64,000 bases of DNA from Novosphingobium sp. (GCF_030699305.1 NZ_JAUYNB010000027.1:62001-126000), one strand, 5' to 3'. Numbered from the stretch's first letter, positions 1 through 8,996 are shown. Program-made: numbers and translations. Notes: a model not told the origin generated them from the sequence alone.

Positions 1-182
1 ACGGTGTAACCCTTGGCCACGCAGCGTTCGAGCCACGCCTTTTGCGCGTCGCTCTTGAACTTGAAATTGCGCCCGCCCCAGCAGACGTCATCTTCGTCGC
101 GGGCGGGCTGGCGCATCTCGGCGGGGCAGTTTTCTTCAAGCCAGGCGCGGATTTCGGCCCGGAAGGCAGCAAGGTCAGACAT
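1..182 (-). CDS. acyl-CoA dehydrogenase, N-terminal fragment (runs off the left edge)
   Basis: Reading the minus strand from an ATG at 182 gives 60 codons with no stop before the window edge. The translation begins MSDLAAFRAEIRAWLEENCP and continues with a DEDDVCWGG stretch and KSDAQKAWLERC. This is the typical alpha-helical start of acyl-CoA dehydrogenases (FAD-dependent alpha,beta-desaturation of acyl-CoA). A good ribosome site (GAGAGGAG) lies 7-8 bases upstream of the ATG. The gene diverges from the SDR at 356 and belongs by context to the same acyl-CoA catabolic cluster. Substrate is unknown and only the start is visible. Confidence 0.75.
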   Translation of the reverse strand, partial: MSDLAAFRAEIRAWLEENCPAEMRQPARDEDDVCWGGRNFKFKSDAQKAWLERCVAKGYT

Positions 183-355
183 GGATCGGACTCCTCTCTT
201 AATCGCGAGGTTAAAGCGAGTCGGCGCGCCCGCGCAAGCGCGGATTTCCGCGGTTTGGTGCAAATGGCGCTTGCCGTAGCGTCAAGCGCAACAGCGTTGA
301 CCGCGCCAGTTTGACGCTTAAGCTGACCGCAAAATCAGAACAGACAGGAGTGGAT

Positions 356-1207
356 ATGCGTTTCTCGGGCAAGTGTGTCGTGATTACTGGCGCAGCATCG
401 GGCATTGGCCGGGCGGCGACGCTCTTGTTCGCCCGCGAAGGCGCGCAGGTATTCGCGGCCGATCTCAACCTTGACGGGGCCAAGGCGGTTGCCGCCGAAG
501 CGCCGGGGATCACGGCGGTGGCCTGCGATGTCTGCGACGTGGCGCAGATCAAGGCGCTGATGGATCAGGCGGCGGTGGCCTGCGGCGGGATCGACGTGGT
601 GTTCAACAATGCCGGGGCTGGCGGCGCGCGCGAGGCGATTGACGAGATCGACGCCGATGGCTGGGATTTCACCTTCCACCTGCTGCTGCGCTCGGTCGCG
701 ATGGGCATTCGCTATGCCGCGCCGCACATGAAGGGCCGCCCGGGCGCGTCGATCGTCAACACCTCATCGGTCGCGGCGGTCGGGCCGGGCTATTCGCCCA
801 CCGCCTATGCCGTGGCCAAGGCCGGCGTGCTGCACCTGACCAAGTGTGCGGCAACCGATCTGGCCCGCTATGGCATTCGCGTGAACGCGGTGCAGCCGGG
901 CTTCATCAACACCAACATCTTCACCGCCAGCATGGAAATGCCGGCTGAACTGGTCGACACCGCCAAATCGATGATCGCGCAGATGTCCAGCCAGGCCCAG
1001 CCGGTGGCACGCGGCGGCCAGCCGGATGACATCGCCAATGCGGTCGCCTTCCTGAGCAGCGATGCCGCCAGCTTCATGACCGGCGCTTCGCTGATCGTCG
1101 ATGGCGGAATTACCATCGGCCCGCGCCACGCCTGGGATCCGGAAGCGCCGGGGATGTTCGATACGCTGCAAGCCATGGCCGAAGGGGCGCTGGGCGCACC
1201 GCAGTGA
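356..1207 (+). CDS. SDR-family NAD(P)-dependent oxidoreductase
   Basis: This is a classical short-chain dehydrogenase/reductase of 283 residues. The cofactor motif TGAASGIG is at residues 11-18, NNAG at 84-87 and the catalytic YAVAK at 151-155, with upstream serines (NTSS). The C-terminal half has the usual GRGGQPDDIANAVAFL-type segment and a MTGASLIVDGG ending. An in-frame start exists at 311, but ATG 356 is preceded by ACAGGAG and begins directly at the Rossmann fold, so it is preferred. The stop overlaps the GTG start of the next gene, which suggests translational coupling. By context it may oxidise or reduce a hydroxyacyl or keto intermediate of the cluster; substrate is inference. Confidence 0.9.
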   Translation: MRFSGKCVVITGAASGIGRAATLLFAREGAQVFAADLNLDGAKAVAAEAPGITAVACDVCDVAQIKALMDQAAVACGGIDVVFNNAGAGGAREAIDEIDADGWDFTFHLLLRSVAMGIRYAAPHMKGRPGASIVNTSSVAAVGPGYSPTAYAVAKAGVLHLTKCAATDLARYGIRVNAVQPGFINTNIFTASMEMPAELVDTAKSMIAQMSSQAQPVARGGQPDDIANAVAFLSSDAASFMTGASLIVDGGITIGPRHAWDPEAPGMFDTLQAMAEGALGAPQ

Positions 1208-2664
1208 CAACAGCGGCCAGCGCTGGTCCTGCCCCCGGCGCCAGGCTGCCGGGGAAGCTGAAATTCTTCCACGGGCTGGGCTCGATTGCCTATGGCATCA
1301 AGGACAACGGATTTTCCACGTTCCTGCTGCTGTTCTACAATCAGGTGATGGGCATGGACCCGCGCATGGTCAGCCTGGCGCTGGCGATTGCGCTGGTGAT
1401 CGACGGGATCATCGATCCGATCATCGGCTATCTGTCCGACCGGACCTATTCCCCATGGGGGCGGCGCTTGCCGTGGCTCTATATCGCGCCGATCCCGCTG
1501 GCGTTTGCCTGGGCGGCGCTGTGGACTACCAGTTCACAGCCCACGCTGCTGGGGCTGGTGGTGATGGCCGTGATCGTGCGGATGCTGATTTCGGCCTGCG
1601 AAGTGCCGTCGATCGCGCTCGTGCCGGAACTGACCCACGATTATGACGAGCGCACCACGCTGATGCGCTATCGCTTTCTGTTCGGCTGGGGCGGGGGGCT
1701 GCTGGTGATGTTGCTGGCCTATACCGTGTTCCTGGCCCCTGCCGCCGATGGCAGCGGCGGGATGCTCGATGCCAGCGGCTATCAGGCATATGGCCTGTTC
1801 GGCGCGGTGGTGATGGCGGCGGCGGTGCTGATTTCCGCCGTCGGACAGCACAGCCGTGCCGCCGGGTATCCGCCGCGCGCGCGCAGCCCGTTCAATTTGC
1901 GCACGGCGTTTTCGGAACTGCGCGAATCGCTGTCGCACCCGGCTTTTCTGGTGCTGCTGGGCGGCGGCGGGCTGGCCTATACCAGCCAGGGGATCACGTT
2001 CTCGCTGTCGAACTACCTGTATCTTTATGTCTGGCGGTTCGACGGGGATGATCTGAAAATCTATCCGCTGGTGCTGTTCGCCAGCGTGGTCGCCTGTTTC
2101 CTGCTGCTGCCCAAACTGCACACGCGCTGGGGCAAGCGCGATACCGCCGTGGCCACGGCCGTGATCGGGGCCAGCCTGTGGGCGCTGCCGTTCGGGCTGC
2201 GCGCCGCCGGACTGTGGCCGCAGGTCGGCACGGGCGCATCCACCGCCGGGCTGTTCGCGATCTTCTTTTTCTCCAACGTGTTCAGCGTGTCGGCGATGAT
2301 CTCGGCGTCATCGATGGTGGCCGATGTGGTCGAGGCATCCGAAGAACAGACCGGGCGGCGGTCCGAAGGGGCGTTTTTTGCGGGCAACATGTTCATGGCC
2401 AAATGCGCTACCGGGCTGGGCATCTTCCTGACCGGGCAGATGCTCTATCTCGCCGGAATGCCCGACAACGCAAAGCCCGGTGAAGTGCCCGCTGCCGTGA
2501 TCGACAACCTGGCCAATATCTACATTTCGGCGGTGGTGGCCTTTGCCATCGGGATCGCACTGATCCTGCGCCGCTTCCCGATCACCCGCGCCGATCACGA
2601 AGCGCGCGTGGCGGCACTGGCGGCCGCGCGGACCAATCCGGATGCCGGAGGATTGCATCCTTGA
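1204..2664 (+). CDS. MFS transporter of the GPH (MelB-like) cation symporter family
   Basis: The 486-residue protein has about 12 hydrophobic segments. Its N-terminus carries the GPH-type signature GIKDNGFSTFLLLFYNQVMG, then DPIIGYLSDRTYSPWGRRLP (loop 2-3 motif with D-x-x-x-G-x-x-S-D-R-T-x-S-x-x-G-R-R). The second half contains SASSMVADVVEASEEQTGRR, also typical of MelB/YicJ-like symporters. Members of this branch import sugars, glycosides or organic acids with H+ or Na+. The start is GTG 1204, overlapping the SDR stop. It is probably the uptake step for the substrate of the surrounding acyl-CoA cluster; the actual substrate cannot be read from the sequence. Confidence 0.85.
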   Translation: MTTAASAGPAPGARLPGKLKFFHGLGSIAYGIKDNGFSTFLLLFYNQVMGMDPRMVSLALAIALVIDGIIDPIIGYLSDRTYSPWGRRLPWLYIAPIPLAFAWAALWTTSSQPTLLGLVVMAVIVRMLISACEVPSIALVPELTHDYDERTTLMRYRFLFGWGGGLLVMLLAYTVFLAPAADGSGGMLDASGYQAYGLFGAVVMAAAVLISAVGQHSRAAGYPPRARSPFNLRTAFSELRESLSHPAFLVLLGGGGLAYTSQGITFSLSNYLYLYVWRFDGDDLKIYPLVLFASVVACFLLLPKLHTRWGKRDTAVATAVIGASLWALPFGLRAAGLWPQVGTGASTAGLFAIFFFSNVFSVSAMISASSMVADVVEASEEQTGRRSEGAFFAGNMFMAKCATGLGIFLTGQMLYLAGMPDNAKPGEVPAAVIDNLANIYISAVVAFAIGIALILRRFPITRADHEARVAALAAARTNPDAGGLHP

Positions 2665-2756
2665 TTGCTTAACCGTTCGATTAAACACCTTGGCGCGGGG
2701 CCGCGCCTCTGGCACTGATAACCACAAGATTCGACAGCATGAGGAAGGATGAGGAC

Positions 2757-4040
2757 ATGGATTTCGACCCCACCGAACGGCAGGTCTATTGGCGCGACCG
2801 GGTGCGCCAGTTCATCGAAAACCATGTTCGCCCGCGCCAGGGTGATTACAAGGCACAGGACGCCGCCGGTGAACGCTGGAAAGTGCTGCCGGTGATCGAG
2901 GAAGAAAAGGCCCGCGCCAAGGCGCAGGGGATCTGGAACCTGTTCATGCCGCCGCAGTTCGGCCGCACCCACGTGGACGATACCTTCGAATTCGAAGGGC
3001 CGGGGCTAACCAATCTGGAATACGCGCTCTGCGCCGAAGAAATGGGCCGCGTGGGCTGGGCGTCGGAAGTGTTCAACTGTTCCGCGCCGGATACCGGCAA
3101 CATGGAAGTGCTGCACCGCTATGGCACGGCCGAGCAGAAGGAGCAGTGGCTGAAGCCGCTGATGAACGGTGAAATCCGTTCGGCCTTCCTGATGACCGAA
3201 CCGCAGGTCGCTTCGTCGGACGCGACCAACATCGAATGCTCGATCCGCCGCGAAGGCGATGAATACGTGCTCAACGGGGTCAAGTGGTGGTCATCGGGTG
3301 CGGGCGATCCGCGCTGCAAGATCGCCATCGTGATGGGCAAGACCGATTTCGAAGCCAAGAAGCACGCCCAGCAATCGATGGTGCTGATGGAACTCGATGC
3401 GCCCGGCGTTGAAATCGTCCGTCACCTGCCGGTGTTTGGCTATGACGATGCGCCGCACGGGCACATGGAAATCAAGCTCAACAACGTCCGCATCCCGGCC
3501 AGCAACATGCTGCTGGGCGAAGGCCGCGGGTTCGAGATCGCGCAGGGCCGCCTCGGGCCGGGCCGGATCCACCACTGCATGCGCACGATCGGCGTGGCCG
3601 AAGAGGCACTGACCAAGATGATCAAGCGGCTGCAATCGCGCGTGGCCTTTGGCAAGACGCTGTCGTCGCACTCGGTGTGGGAACAGCGCGTCGCCGAAGC
3701 CCGGATCGACATCGAATGCTCGCGCCTGCTCTGCCTGAAAGCGGCAGACATGATGGACAAGGTTGGCAACAAGGCCGCGCAGCAGGAAATCGCGATGATC
3801 AAGGTGCAGGCCCCGCGCATGGCCCTGCGGATCATCGACGATGCGATCCAGGCGCACGGCGGCGGCGGTGTTTCGGACGATTTCGGGCTGGCCAAGGCCT
3901 ATGCCTCGATCCGTACCCTGCGCCTTGCTGACGGTCCGGATGAAGTCCACAACCGCTCGATCGCGCGGATGGAATTCGGCAAGCACGCGCCGCAGTCTGA
4001 CGCCGGGTTCAGCTCAGGCGATCTCGGCGTCACGCGCTGA
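2757..4040 (+). CDS. ACAD10/11-type acyl-CoA dehydrogenase
   Basis: The protein has 427 residues, usual for the acyl-CoA dehydrogenase fold. Start ATG 2757 is chosen over 2739 because GGAAGGATGAGG lies just upstream. Segments [34 protein letters not shown] with [15 protein letters not shown] and [20 protein letters not shown] are diagnostic of the ACAD10/ACAD11 branch rather than ordinary fatty-acyl dehydrogenases. In that branch the enzyme acts on 4-phosphorylated acyl-CoA made by a partner kinase domain. Here the kinase homologue is a separate gene at 5264. An imperfect dyad (TTAACCGTTCGATTAA, 2669-2684) lies upstream and could be an operator; this is weak. FAD and acyl-CoA binding is inferred from the family. 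Confidence 0.9.
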   Translation: MDFDPTERQVYWRDRVRQFIENHVRPRQGDYKAQDAAGERWKVLPVIEEEKARAKAQGIWNLFMPPQFGRTHVDDTFEFEGPGLTNLEYALCAEEMGRVGWASEVFNCSAPDTGNMEVLHRYGTAEQKEQWLKPLMNGEIRSAFLMTEPQVASSDATNIECSIRREGDEYVLNGVKWWSSGAGDPRCKIAIVMGKTDFEAKKHAQQSMVLMELDAPGVEIVRHLPVFGYDDAPHGHMEIKLNNVRIPASNMLLGEGRGFEIAQGRLGPGRIHHCMRTIGVAEEALTKMIKRLQSRVAFGKTLSSHSVWEQRVAEARIDIECSRLLCLKAADMMDKVGNKAAQQEIAMIKVQAPRMALRIIDDAIQAHGGGGVSDDFGLAKAYASIRTLRLADGPDEVHNRSIARMEFGKHAPQSDAGFSSGDLGVTR

Positions 4041-4078
4041 GCCACGACTATCCCCCCTGCCGCGTGCGGGAGGGGCCG

Positions 4079-4122
4079 GGGCAAGGCGTGTTATCTGGAG
4101 CCACCGGTAACACGCCTTGCCC
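4079..4122. repeat. intergenic perfect inverted repeat (possible terminator/mRNA hairpin)
   Basis: A 15-bp perfect stem (4079-4093 with 4108-4122) encloses a 14-base loop between the dehydrogenase stop at 4040 and the alcohol dehydrogenase start at 4168. It is flanked by C-rich and G-rich runs similar to those at 6354-6431. There is no U-tract, so it may attenuate or stabilise mRNA rather than end transcription. Confidence 0.7.
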
Positions 4123-4167
4123 TGCTACCTCCCTTTGCAGGGAGCGAGTTTTTAGGGAGAGAATGCC

Positions 4168-5256
4168 ATGAAAGCCGCCGTCCTCATCGCCCCGAACCAG
4201 CCGCTGGAAATCGAAGATCTGGTGATTTCCAAGCCCGGTCCGCACGAAGTGCTGATCCGCACGGCGGCGTGCGGGTTGTGCCATTCCGACCTGCACTTCA
4301 TCGAAGGCACCTATCCCCATCCGCTGCCAGCCGTGCCGGGGCATGAAGCCGCCGGGATTGTCGAGGCGGTGGGCAGCGAAGTGCGCACGGTCAAAGTGGG
4401 CGATGCGGTCGTCACCTGCCTGTCGGCGTTCTGCGGCCACTGCGAATTCTGTGTGACGGGCCGGATGGCGCTGTGCCTGGGCGGCGATACCCGCCGTGCG
4501 CCGGGCGCGCCCTCGCGCCTGACCCGCCAGGACGGCAGCACCGTCAACCAGATGCTCAACCTGTCGGCCTTCGCCGAAATGATGCTGGTGCATGAACACG
4601 CCTGCGTCGCGATCAATCCCGACATGCCGCTGGACCGCGCCGCCGTGATCGGCTGCGCGGTGACGACCGGTGCGGGCGCGATCTTCAACGCCTGCAACGT
4701 GACGCCGGGTGAAACCGTGGCCGTGGTCGGCTGCGGCGGAGTGGGGCTGGCCACGGTCAATGCCGCCAAGATTGCGGGCGCCGGGCGGATCATCGCCGCC
4801 GACCCGCTGCCCGAAAAGCGCGCACTGGCGCTCAAACTGGGCGCGACCGACGTGGTCGATGCCTCCGCCCCCGATGCCGCCGCGCAGATCATGGAACTGT
4901 CGAAGGGCGGGGTCGATCACGCGATTGAAGCGGTTGGCCGTCCGGCGTCTGCCAGCCTGGCGGTCGGTTCGCTCCGCCGCGGCGGGACCGCCACGATCCT
5001 GGGCATGATGCCGCTGTCCGAGCGGGTCAGCCTGGGCGCGATGGACCTGCTGTCGGGCAAGAAGCTGCAAGGCGCGATCATGGGCAACAACCGCTTCCCG
5101 GTGGACCTGCCGCGCCTGGTTGATTTCTACATGCGCGGGATGCTCGATCTCGACTCGATCATTGCCGAGCGGATTCCGCTTTCGGCCGTGAACGAAGGCT
5201 TTGAAAAGATGAAGCAGGGCCACTCCGCCCGTTCCGTCATCGTGTTCGATCAGTGA
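4168..5256 (+). CDS. zinc-dependent alcohol dehydrogenase (MDR family)
   Basis: The 362-residue medium-chain dehydrogenase has catalytic zinc ligands C38 (GLCHSD), H59-E60 (PGHEAAGIVEAVG) and the structural zinc cysteines near 89, 92, 95 and 103 (FCGHCEFC). The NAD(P) motif is VVGCGGVGLATVNAAKIAGA in the middle. It resembles the class annotated as Zn-dependent or S-(hydroxymethyl)glutathione-like dehydrogenases. A GGGAGAG ribosome site precedes ATG 4168. Eight bases separate it from the phosphotransferase gene, so they are co-transcribed. A role in oxidising or reducing a hydroxy/oxo substrate of the acyl-CoA cluster is inference. Confidence 0.9.
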   Translation: MKAAVLIAPNQPLEIEDLVISKPGPHEVLIRTAACGLCHSDLHFIEGTYPHPLPAVPGHEAAGIVEAVGSEVRTVKVGDAVVTCLSAFCGHCEFCVTGRMALCLGGDTRRAPGAPSRLTRQDGSTVNQMLNLSAFAEMMLVHEHACVAINPDMPLDRAAVIGCAVTTGAGAIFNACNVTPGETVAVVGCGGVGLATVNAAKIAGAGRIIAADPLPEKRALALKLGATDVVDASAPDAAAQIMELSKGGVDHAIEAVGRPASASLAVGSLRRGGTATILGMMPLSERVSLGAMDLLSGKKLQGAIMGNNRFPVDLPRLVDFYMRGMLDLDSIIAERIPLSAVNEGFEKMKQGHSARSVIVFDQ

Positions 5257-5263
5257 GGGCCTG

Positions 5264-6343
5264 ATGACTGACGCACCTGCCCTTAACGCCGAGCTTGATT
5301 TCGTCGGCACGGTCGAACCCGAAGGCGCGGACCGGCTGGACGAAGCCAGGCTGGCGGCCTGGCTTGAGGCCAATGTCGCGGGCTATCAAGGCCCGATGCA
5401 GCTGACCAAGTTCAAGGGCGGCCAGTCCAACCCGACTTACAAGATCGCGGCCCAGTCCGGCAATTACGTGCTGCGGCGCAAGCCGTTCGGGGTGCTGCTG
5501 CCGTCCGCCCATGCGGTGGACCGCGAATACAAGGTTCAGGCCGCGCTGGCCAAGGCCGGGTGGACCGTGCCGCCGCAGTATGGCCTGTGCACCGATGACA
5601 GCGTGGTCGGCAGCTGGTTTTATGTCATGGGCATGGTCGATGGCCGGACGATCTGGGACGGTTCGATGCCCAATGACACGCCGGACTATCGCCGCGCGAC
5701 CTACAACGCGATGATCGACACGCTGGCGGGCCTGCATGCGGTCGATGTCGAAGCGGCGGGGTTGTCGGAATACGGCAAGCCCGGCAACTACTTCGGCCGT
5801 CAGGTCGATCGCTGGACAAAGCAGTACAGGCTGGCCGAAACCGAAACGATGGATTCGATGGAGCGGCTGATCACGTTCCTGTCCGCTACCCTGCCCGAAC
5901 AGACCCGCACCAGCGTGGTCCACGGCGATTACCGGATCGACAACATGATCTGGGCCAAGGACGAACCCAAAGTGCTGGCCGTGCTGGACTGGGAACTGTC
6001 CACACTGGGTGATCCGCTGGCCGATTTCACCTATGTCGCGATGGCGTGGGTGACTGAAAACGGCGGGCGCAGCGGCGTGATGGACCTGGACCGCAAGGCG
6101 CTGGGCATTCCCGAACTGGAAGAAGTGGTCGAACGCTATTGCGCCGCCACGAACCGCACCAGCGTGCCGGACATGAACTGGTACTTCGCCTACAACTTCT
6201 TCCGCCTGGCCGGGATCATGCAAGGCATCAAGAAGCGCGTGATCGACGGCACTGCCAGTTCGGCCCATGCCAAGGCGATGTCGGAACGGGTCCAGCCGCT
6301 GGCCGATAAAGCGTGGGAATTCGCGGTGAAGGCCGGGGCGTAA
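5264..6343 (+). CDS. APH-fold phosphotransferase, ACAD10/11 kinase-domain type
   Basis: This is a 359-residue aminoglycoside-phosphotransferase-fold kinase. The catalytic loop is VVHGDYRIDNMIW (H220, D222, N227), followed by the Mg-binding VLDWELSTLGDPLADF (D242, D250), and an N-terminal nucleotide lobe with YVLRRKP. These segments match the kinase domain fused to the dehydrogenase in ACAD10/ACAD11, and the separate LvaA-type kinases of levulinate catabolism. Such kinases phosphorylate the 4-hydroxyl of 4-hydroxyacyl-CoA. It lies directly downstream of the Zn alcohol dehydrogenase and one gene after the ACAD10/11-type dehydrogenase. It is not an antibiotic-resistance gene by context. Confidence 0.88.
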   Translation: MTDAPALNAELDFVGTVEPEGADRLDEARLAAWLEANVAGYQGPMQLTKFKGGQSNPTYKIAAQSGNYVLRRKPFGVLLPSAHAVDREYKVQAALAKAGWTVPPQYGLCTDDSVVGSWFYVMGMVDGRTIWDGSMPNDTPDYRRATYNAMIDTLAGLHAVDVEAAGLSEYGKPGNYFGRQVDRWTKQYRLAETETMDSMERLITFLSATLPEQTRTSVVHGDYRIDNMIWAKDEPKVLAVLDWELSTLGDPLADFTYVAMAWVTENGGRSGVMDLDRKALGIPELEEVVERYCAATNRTSVPDMNWYFAYNFFRLAGIMQGIKKRVIDGTASSAHAKAMSERVQPLADKAWEFAVKAGA

Positions 6344-6353
6344 TACCACAACT

Positions 6354-6431
6354 CCCTCCCCGGCGGGGAGGGGGAACGGCCCGTCGTGGGCAGCGAACCC
6401 CCACCCCTGGCCCCTCCCCACCGGGGAGGGG
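6354..6431. terminator. pair of G/C hairpins between convergent genes
   Basis: Two near-identical hairpins lie in the gap between converging genes. The first is CCCTCCCC (6354-6361) with GGGGAGGG (6365-6372). The second is CCCCTCCCC (6411-6419) with GGGGAGGGG (6423-6431). Both have three-base loops and lack U-tracts. They probably act as bidirectional transcription barriers and belong to a C/G-run intergenic repeat type also glimpsed at 4050-4122. Confidence 0.55.
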
Positions 6432-6451
6432 AACCGGCCGTGCGAACCTTC

Positions 6452-8845
6452 CTAAAACTTGCGCACCCAGCTGACCGCCGCGCCTTTGTCGTCCGGCAGG
6501 GCGCTGTAATGGCCGGGGTCCTTGCGCCAGAACAGGCTGGCCATCGCCGCGCCGTCCCACAGCTGCCCGCGCCAGACCAGTTCTCCGTCCAGTTCGCGCC
6601 CGCGCGGGGCCAGCGATAGCGTGCGGACCCCCAGTGTGGGGGTGAGCGTTTCATAGCTGTAGTCCACCGGCAGCAGGAAATTCAGCCCGCCGCGCTCAAC
6701 CCGCAAGGGCTGTGACAGCCGCAGCGACACGCTGTCGCCGGGCTGGGCCACGCCGTAGCGCGTTGCATTGACGGCCCAGGCCGATGTCGCCAGCCGCGAT
6801 CCGTCGGCCAATGCGCCCGAACGCCGCGCCCAGGTCCAGCCACTGCGCCAGGCTGCGCCCAGCCGCCAGCTGTCATTCGCACGCCAGCCCAGACTGGCGT
6901 CCACGAACGCACTGTCCGCGCCGCCCGCACCAAAGGCACTGTGCAGCCGCGCGCCCAGCAGGCTGTCCCGCTCGGCCAGCCAGTGCGCGCCCAGCGCCGC
7001 GTCGAACGCGCCGAACGTGCGGTCCACCGACAGCCCCAGCCGCAGCGCCGGTGCGCCATCCAGCCGGGTGCGGGTGCTGGCGGCGAGTTGCACCGGTGCG
7101 GCGGCCTGCGCGCTGCCGCGTTCGGCCAGCGCGGTCAGCCCCCAGCCGCCCAGTTGCTGGCGCAGCGCAAAACTGGCCTGTCCGGTCGCGCCAAAGCCCA
7201 GATCGTCCAGCGGTGAGCGTGCAATCAGGAACGCGGGTTGCTCGCGCCCCTGCAATTGCGCAACCAGTCCATCTGCCCCTTGTTCAAAGGCAAAGCCCAG
7301 CCGCTGCCCCGGTGCGATTTGCGCCACGATCCGGGCGGCCAGCACGCGGGCCTGTTCTGCATCGCCGCGGGTCAGCCGCAGCGCGCCTTGCCACGGCAGC
7401 CGCGCCACCGCGCCGTGCGCATCGACCGAAAATGCCAGGGACACCTTGCCCCCGCCCAGCGAGAGGTTGCGCGCATCGCTGCGCAGCGCAGCGGCCAGCT
7501 TTGGCTGGACTTGCGCCCTGCGCACCCCGGCGGACAGGTTCATCTGGTAGGCGCGCTGATAGCCATCCAGCACGATCGTGGTCAGCGCGCCGGCCAGCGG
7601 CGCAGCATCGCCCATCGGGGTGGACATGACGACGGTGGTATCGCCCGCCGGCATCGGCGCGGTGCTGCCCGCGATGGCCGTGGTGCCTTGCGGAGAAAAT
7701 GCGGCGGCGATGTCAAGAATGCCGCGTCCGAAGGTGGTATCGGTCCCCGCTGCGCCCGCATCCTGCGCGGTCCGCAGCAGCAGGTCGACCACCTGGCCCG
7801 CGGTCAGATTGGGGAAGGCCTGCCGCAGCAGCGCTGCCGCCCCGGCCACTTGCGGCGCGGAAAAACTGGTGCCTGAAAAGACATAGACCGACCGGGTGCC
7901 GTCCGGATTGTCGACGATCTTCATCGTCCCGTCCTCGTATACGCAGCACACCCGCTCACCCCGCGCGGACAGGAACCAGTTGGCCCCCGTCCCGGCCTTG
8001 TTGCTGAACGCGGAAAATCCGCCGTCCTTGTTCACCGACCCGACGATGATGACATTGCCGCTGCCCACTGCCTGCAATCCGGCAGCGAACGGATCGGGGT
8101 TGGCTGGATCGACATCGGTCTCGGTCGAATCGCCGTCGTTCCCGGCGGAGACGATGATGACGACCCCCGCCGCCGTCGCCCGGGCAACCGCTGCGCGCAG
8201 GGTAGAGCTGGGGGCGGAGCCGCCGAGCGAGAGGTTGATCACTTTCGCCCCAGCCGTCACCGCCCGGTCGACCCCAGCGGCGATGTTGACGTCGTTGAAC
8301 TTGCAGCCGCTGTCCTTGACCTCGGTATCCTTGGTGGCACAGCTGCCGGGGGTGTCGGCGCGGAACATGGCGATGGTAGCGTTGAACGCGATGCCCAGCA
8401 CCCCGGTCCCGTCGCGCGCGGCGGCAGCCACCATGGCGACATTGGTGCCGTGGTCGCTTTCCGGATCGATCCCCCGGTCACCCGCCACATCGGCGCTGGA
8501 CGGGTGGATGCGCCCGGCAAACTCCGGGCTGTCGCTGTCGATCCCGGTATCGACGATGCCGATGGTCACGCCCGTGCCGCTGTAGCCCTGCGTCCAGGCG
8601 GTCACCGCGCCGTGCTGCGGCGCGCCGGATGAGCGGTTGTACTCGCTGGTCAGGAACGTTCCCGTCGGGGTCGGCGAAGGGGTGGGCGTGGGGGTTGGCG
8701 TTGGAGTCGGTGTGGGGGTCGGGGTTGGCGCGGGCGTGCTGCCGACCGATCCGCCGCTACCGCCGCCGCAGCCCGCAACCAGCGCAAATGACAGGATAGC
8801 AACGCCCAGATGCCACTGCGCGCGCCGGATGTTCAGTTGTTTCAT
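6452..8845 (-). CDS. subtilisin-like (S8) serine protease with C-terminal autotransporter-type domain and N-terminal lipobox
   Basis: The 797-residue protein starts at ATG 8845, which follows AAAGGTCG; an upstream TTG (8863) is less likely. The N-terminus is a signal peptide ending LVAGC (lipobox, Cys26), then a Gly/Ser stretch and a Thr-Pro repeat linker to about residue 63. The peptidase S8 triad is visible: Asp in IGIVDTGID, His in DHGTNVAMVA, Ser in SGTSFSAPQVAGAAALL. The C-terminal ~300 residues are Ala/Leu-rich with alternating hydrophobic strands and end in WVRKF with a terminal Phe, like an outer-membrane autotransporter barrel. It is probably a surface or secreted protease. The lipobox-plus-barrel combination is unusual. 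Confidence 0.85.
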   Translation of the reverse strand: MKQLNIRRAQWHLGVAILSFALVAGCGGGSGGSVGSTPAPTPTPTPTPTPTPTPTPSPTPTGTFLTSEYNRSSGAPQHGAVTAWTQGYSGTGVTIGIVDTGIDSDSPEFAGRIHPSSADVAGDRGIDPESDHGTNVAMVAAAARDGTGVLGIAFNATIAMFRADTPGSCATKDTEVKDSGCKFNDVNIAAGVDRAVTAGAKVINLSLGGSAPSSTLRAAVARATAAGVVIIVSAGNDGDSTETDVDPANPDPFAAGLQAVGSGNVIIVGSVNKDGGFSAFSNKAGTGANWFLSARGERVCCVYEDGTMKIVDNPDGTRSVYVFSGTSFSAPQVAGAAALLRQAFPNLTAGQVVDLLLRTAQDAGAAGTDTTFGRGILDIAAAFSPQGTTAIAGSTAPMPAGDTTVVMSTPMGDAAPLAGALTTIVLDGYQRAYQMNLSAGVRRAQVQPKLAAALRSDARNLSLGGGKVSLAFSVDAHGAVARLPWQGALRLTRGDAEQARVLAARIVAQIAPGQRLGFAFEQGADGLVAQLQGREQPAFLIARSPLDDLGFGATGQASFALRQQLGGWGLTALAERGSAQAAAPVQLAASTRTRLDGAPALRLGLSVDRTFGAFDAALGAHWLAERDSLLGARLHSAFGAGGADSAFVDASLGWRANDSWRLGAAWRSGWTWARRSGALADGSRLATSAWAVNATRYGVAQPGDSVSLRLSQPLRVERGGLNFLLPVDYSYETLTPTLGVRTLSLAPRGRELDGELVWRGQLWDGAAMASLFWRKDPGHYSALPDDKGAAVSWVRKF
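8664..8736 (-). repeat. hexanucleotide-type repeat encoding the Thr-Pro linker of the S8 protease
   Basis: The plus strand shows degenerate tandem GGNGTN units. On the coding (minus) strand these give alternating ACN-CCN codons for about a dozen Thr-Pro pairs. Third positions vary, so it is an old, partly diverged tandem repeat. Unit-number changes would keep frame and only alter linker length. Confidence 0.8.
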
Positions 8846-8996
8846 GCAGCGACCTTTGTGCAATCCGGTTCAACTTCTGCCATGCCTTACCTTAACCGGA
8901 AATATCCAGCTTCGTCCTGCCTGCATGCTTGCCCCCGGCGCGGGCAGGCGATAGGCGGCAAGGCCGATTGCCCGCGTTTGAGCGAAGGAACACGAC

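Noticed and set aside
5264..6343. Aminoglycoside resistance kinase
   Set aside because: Motifs match the ACAD10/11 and acyl-CoA-linked kinase branch, and neighbours are acyl-CoA catabolic genes.
4048..6421. Two long minus-strand frames opposite the alcohol dehydrogenase and phosphotransferase
   Set aside because: His/Arg/Asp-rich shadow translations; no ribosome sites or motifs. The plus-strand genes are certain.
8664..8736. CRISPR-like tandem repeat
   Set aside because: Units are six bases, degenerate and without spacers. They encode a protein linker.
8637..8954. Plus-strand frame with Val-Gly repeats across the Thr-Pro linker
   Set aside because: It is the antisense reading of the linker repeat, running through the divergent promoter gap.
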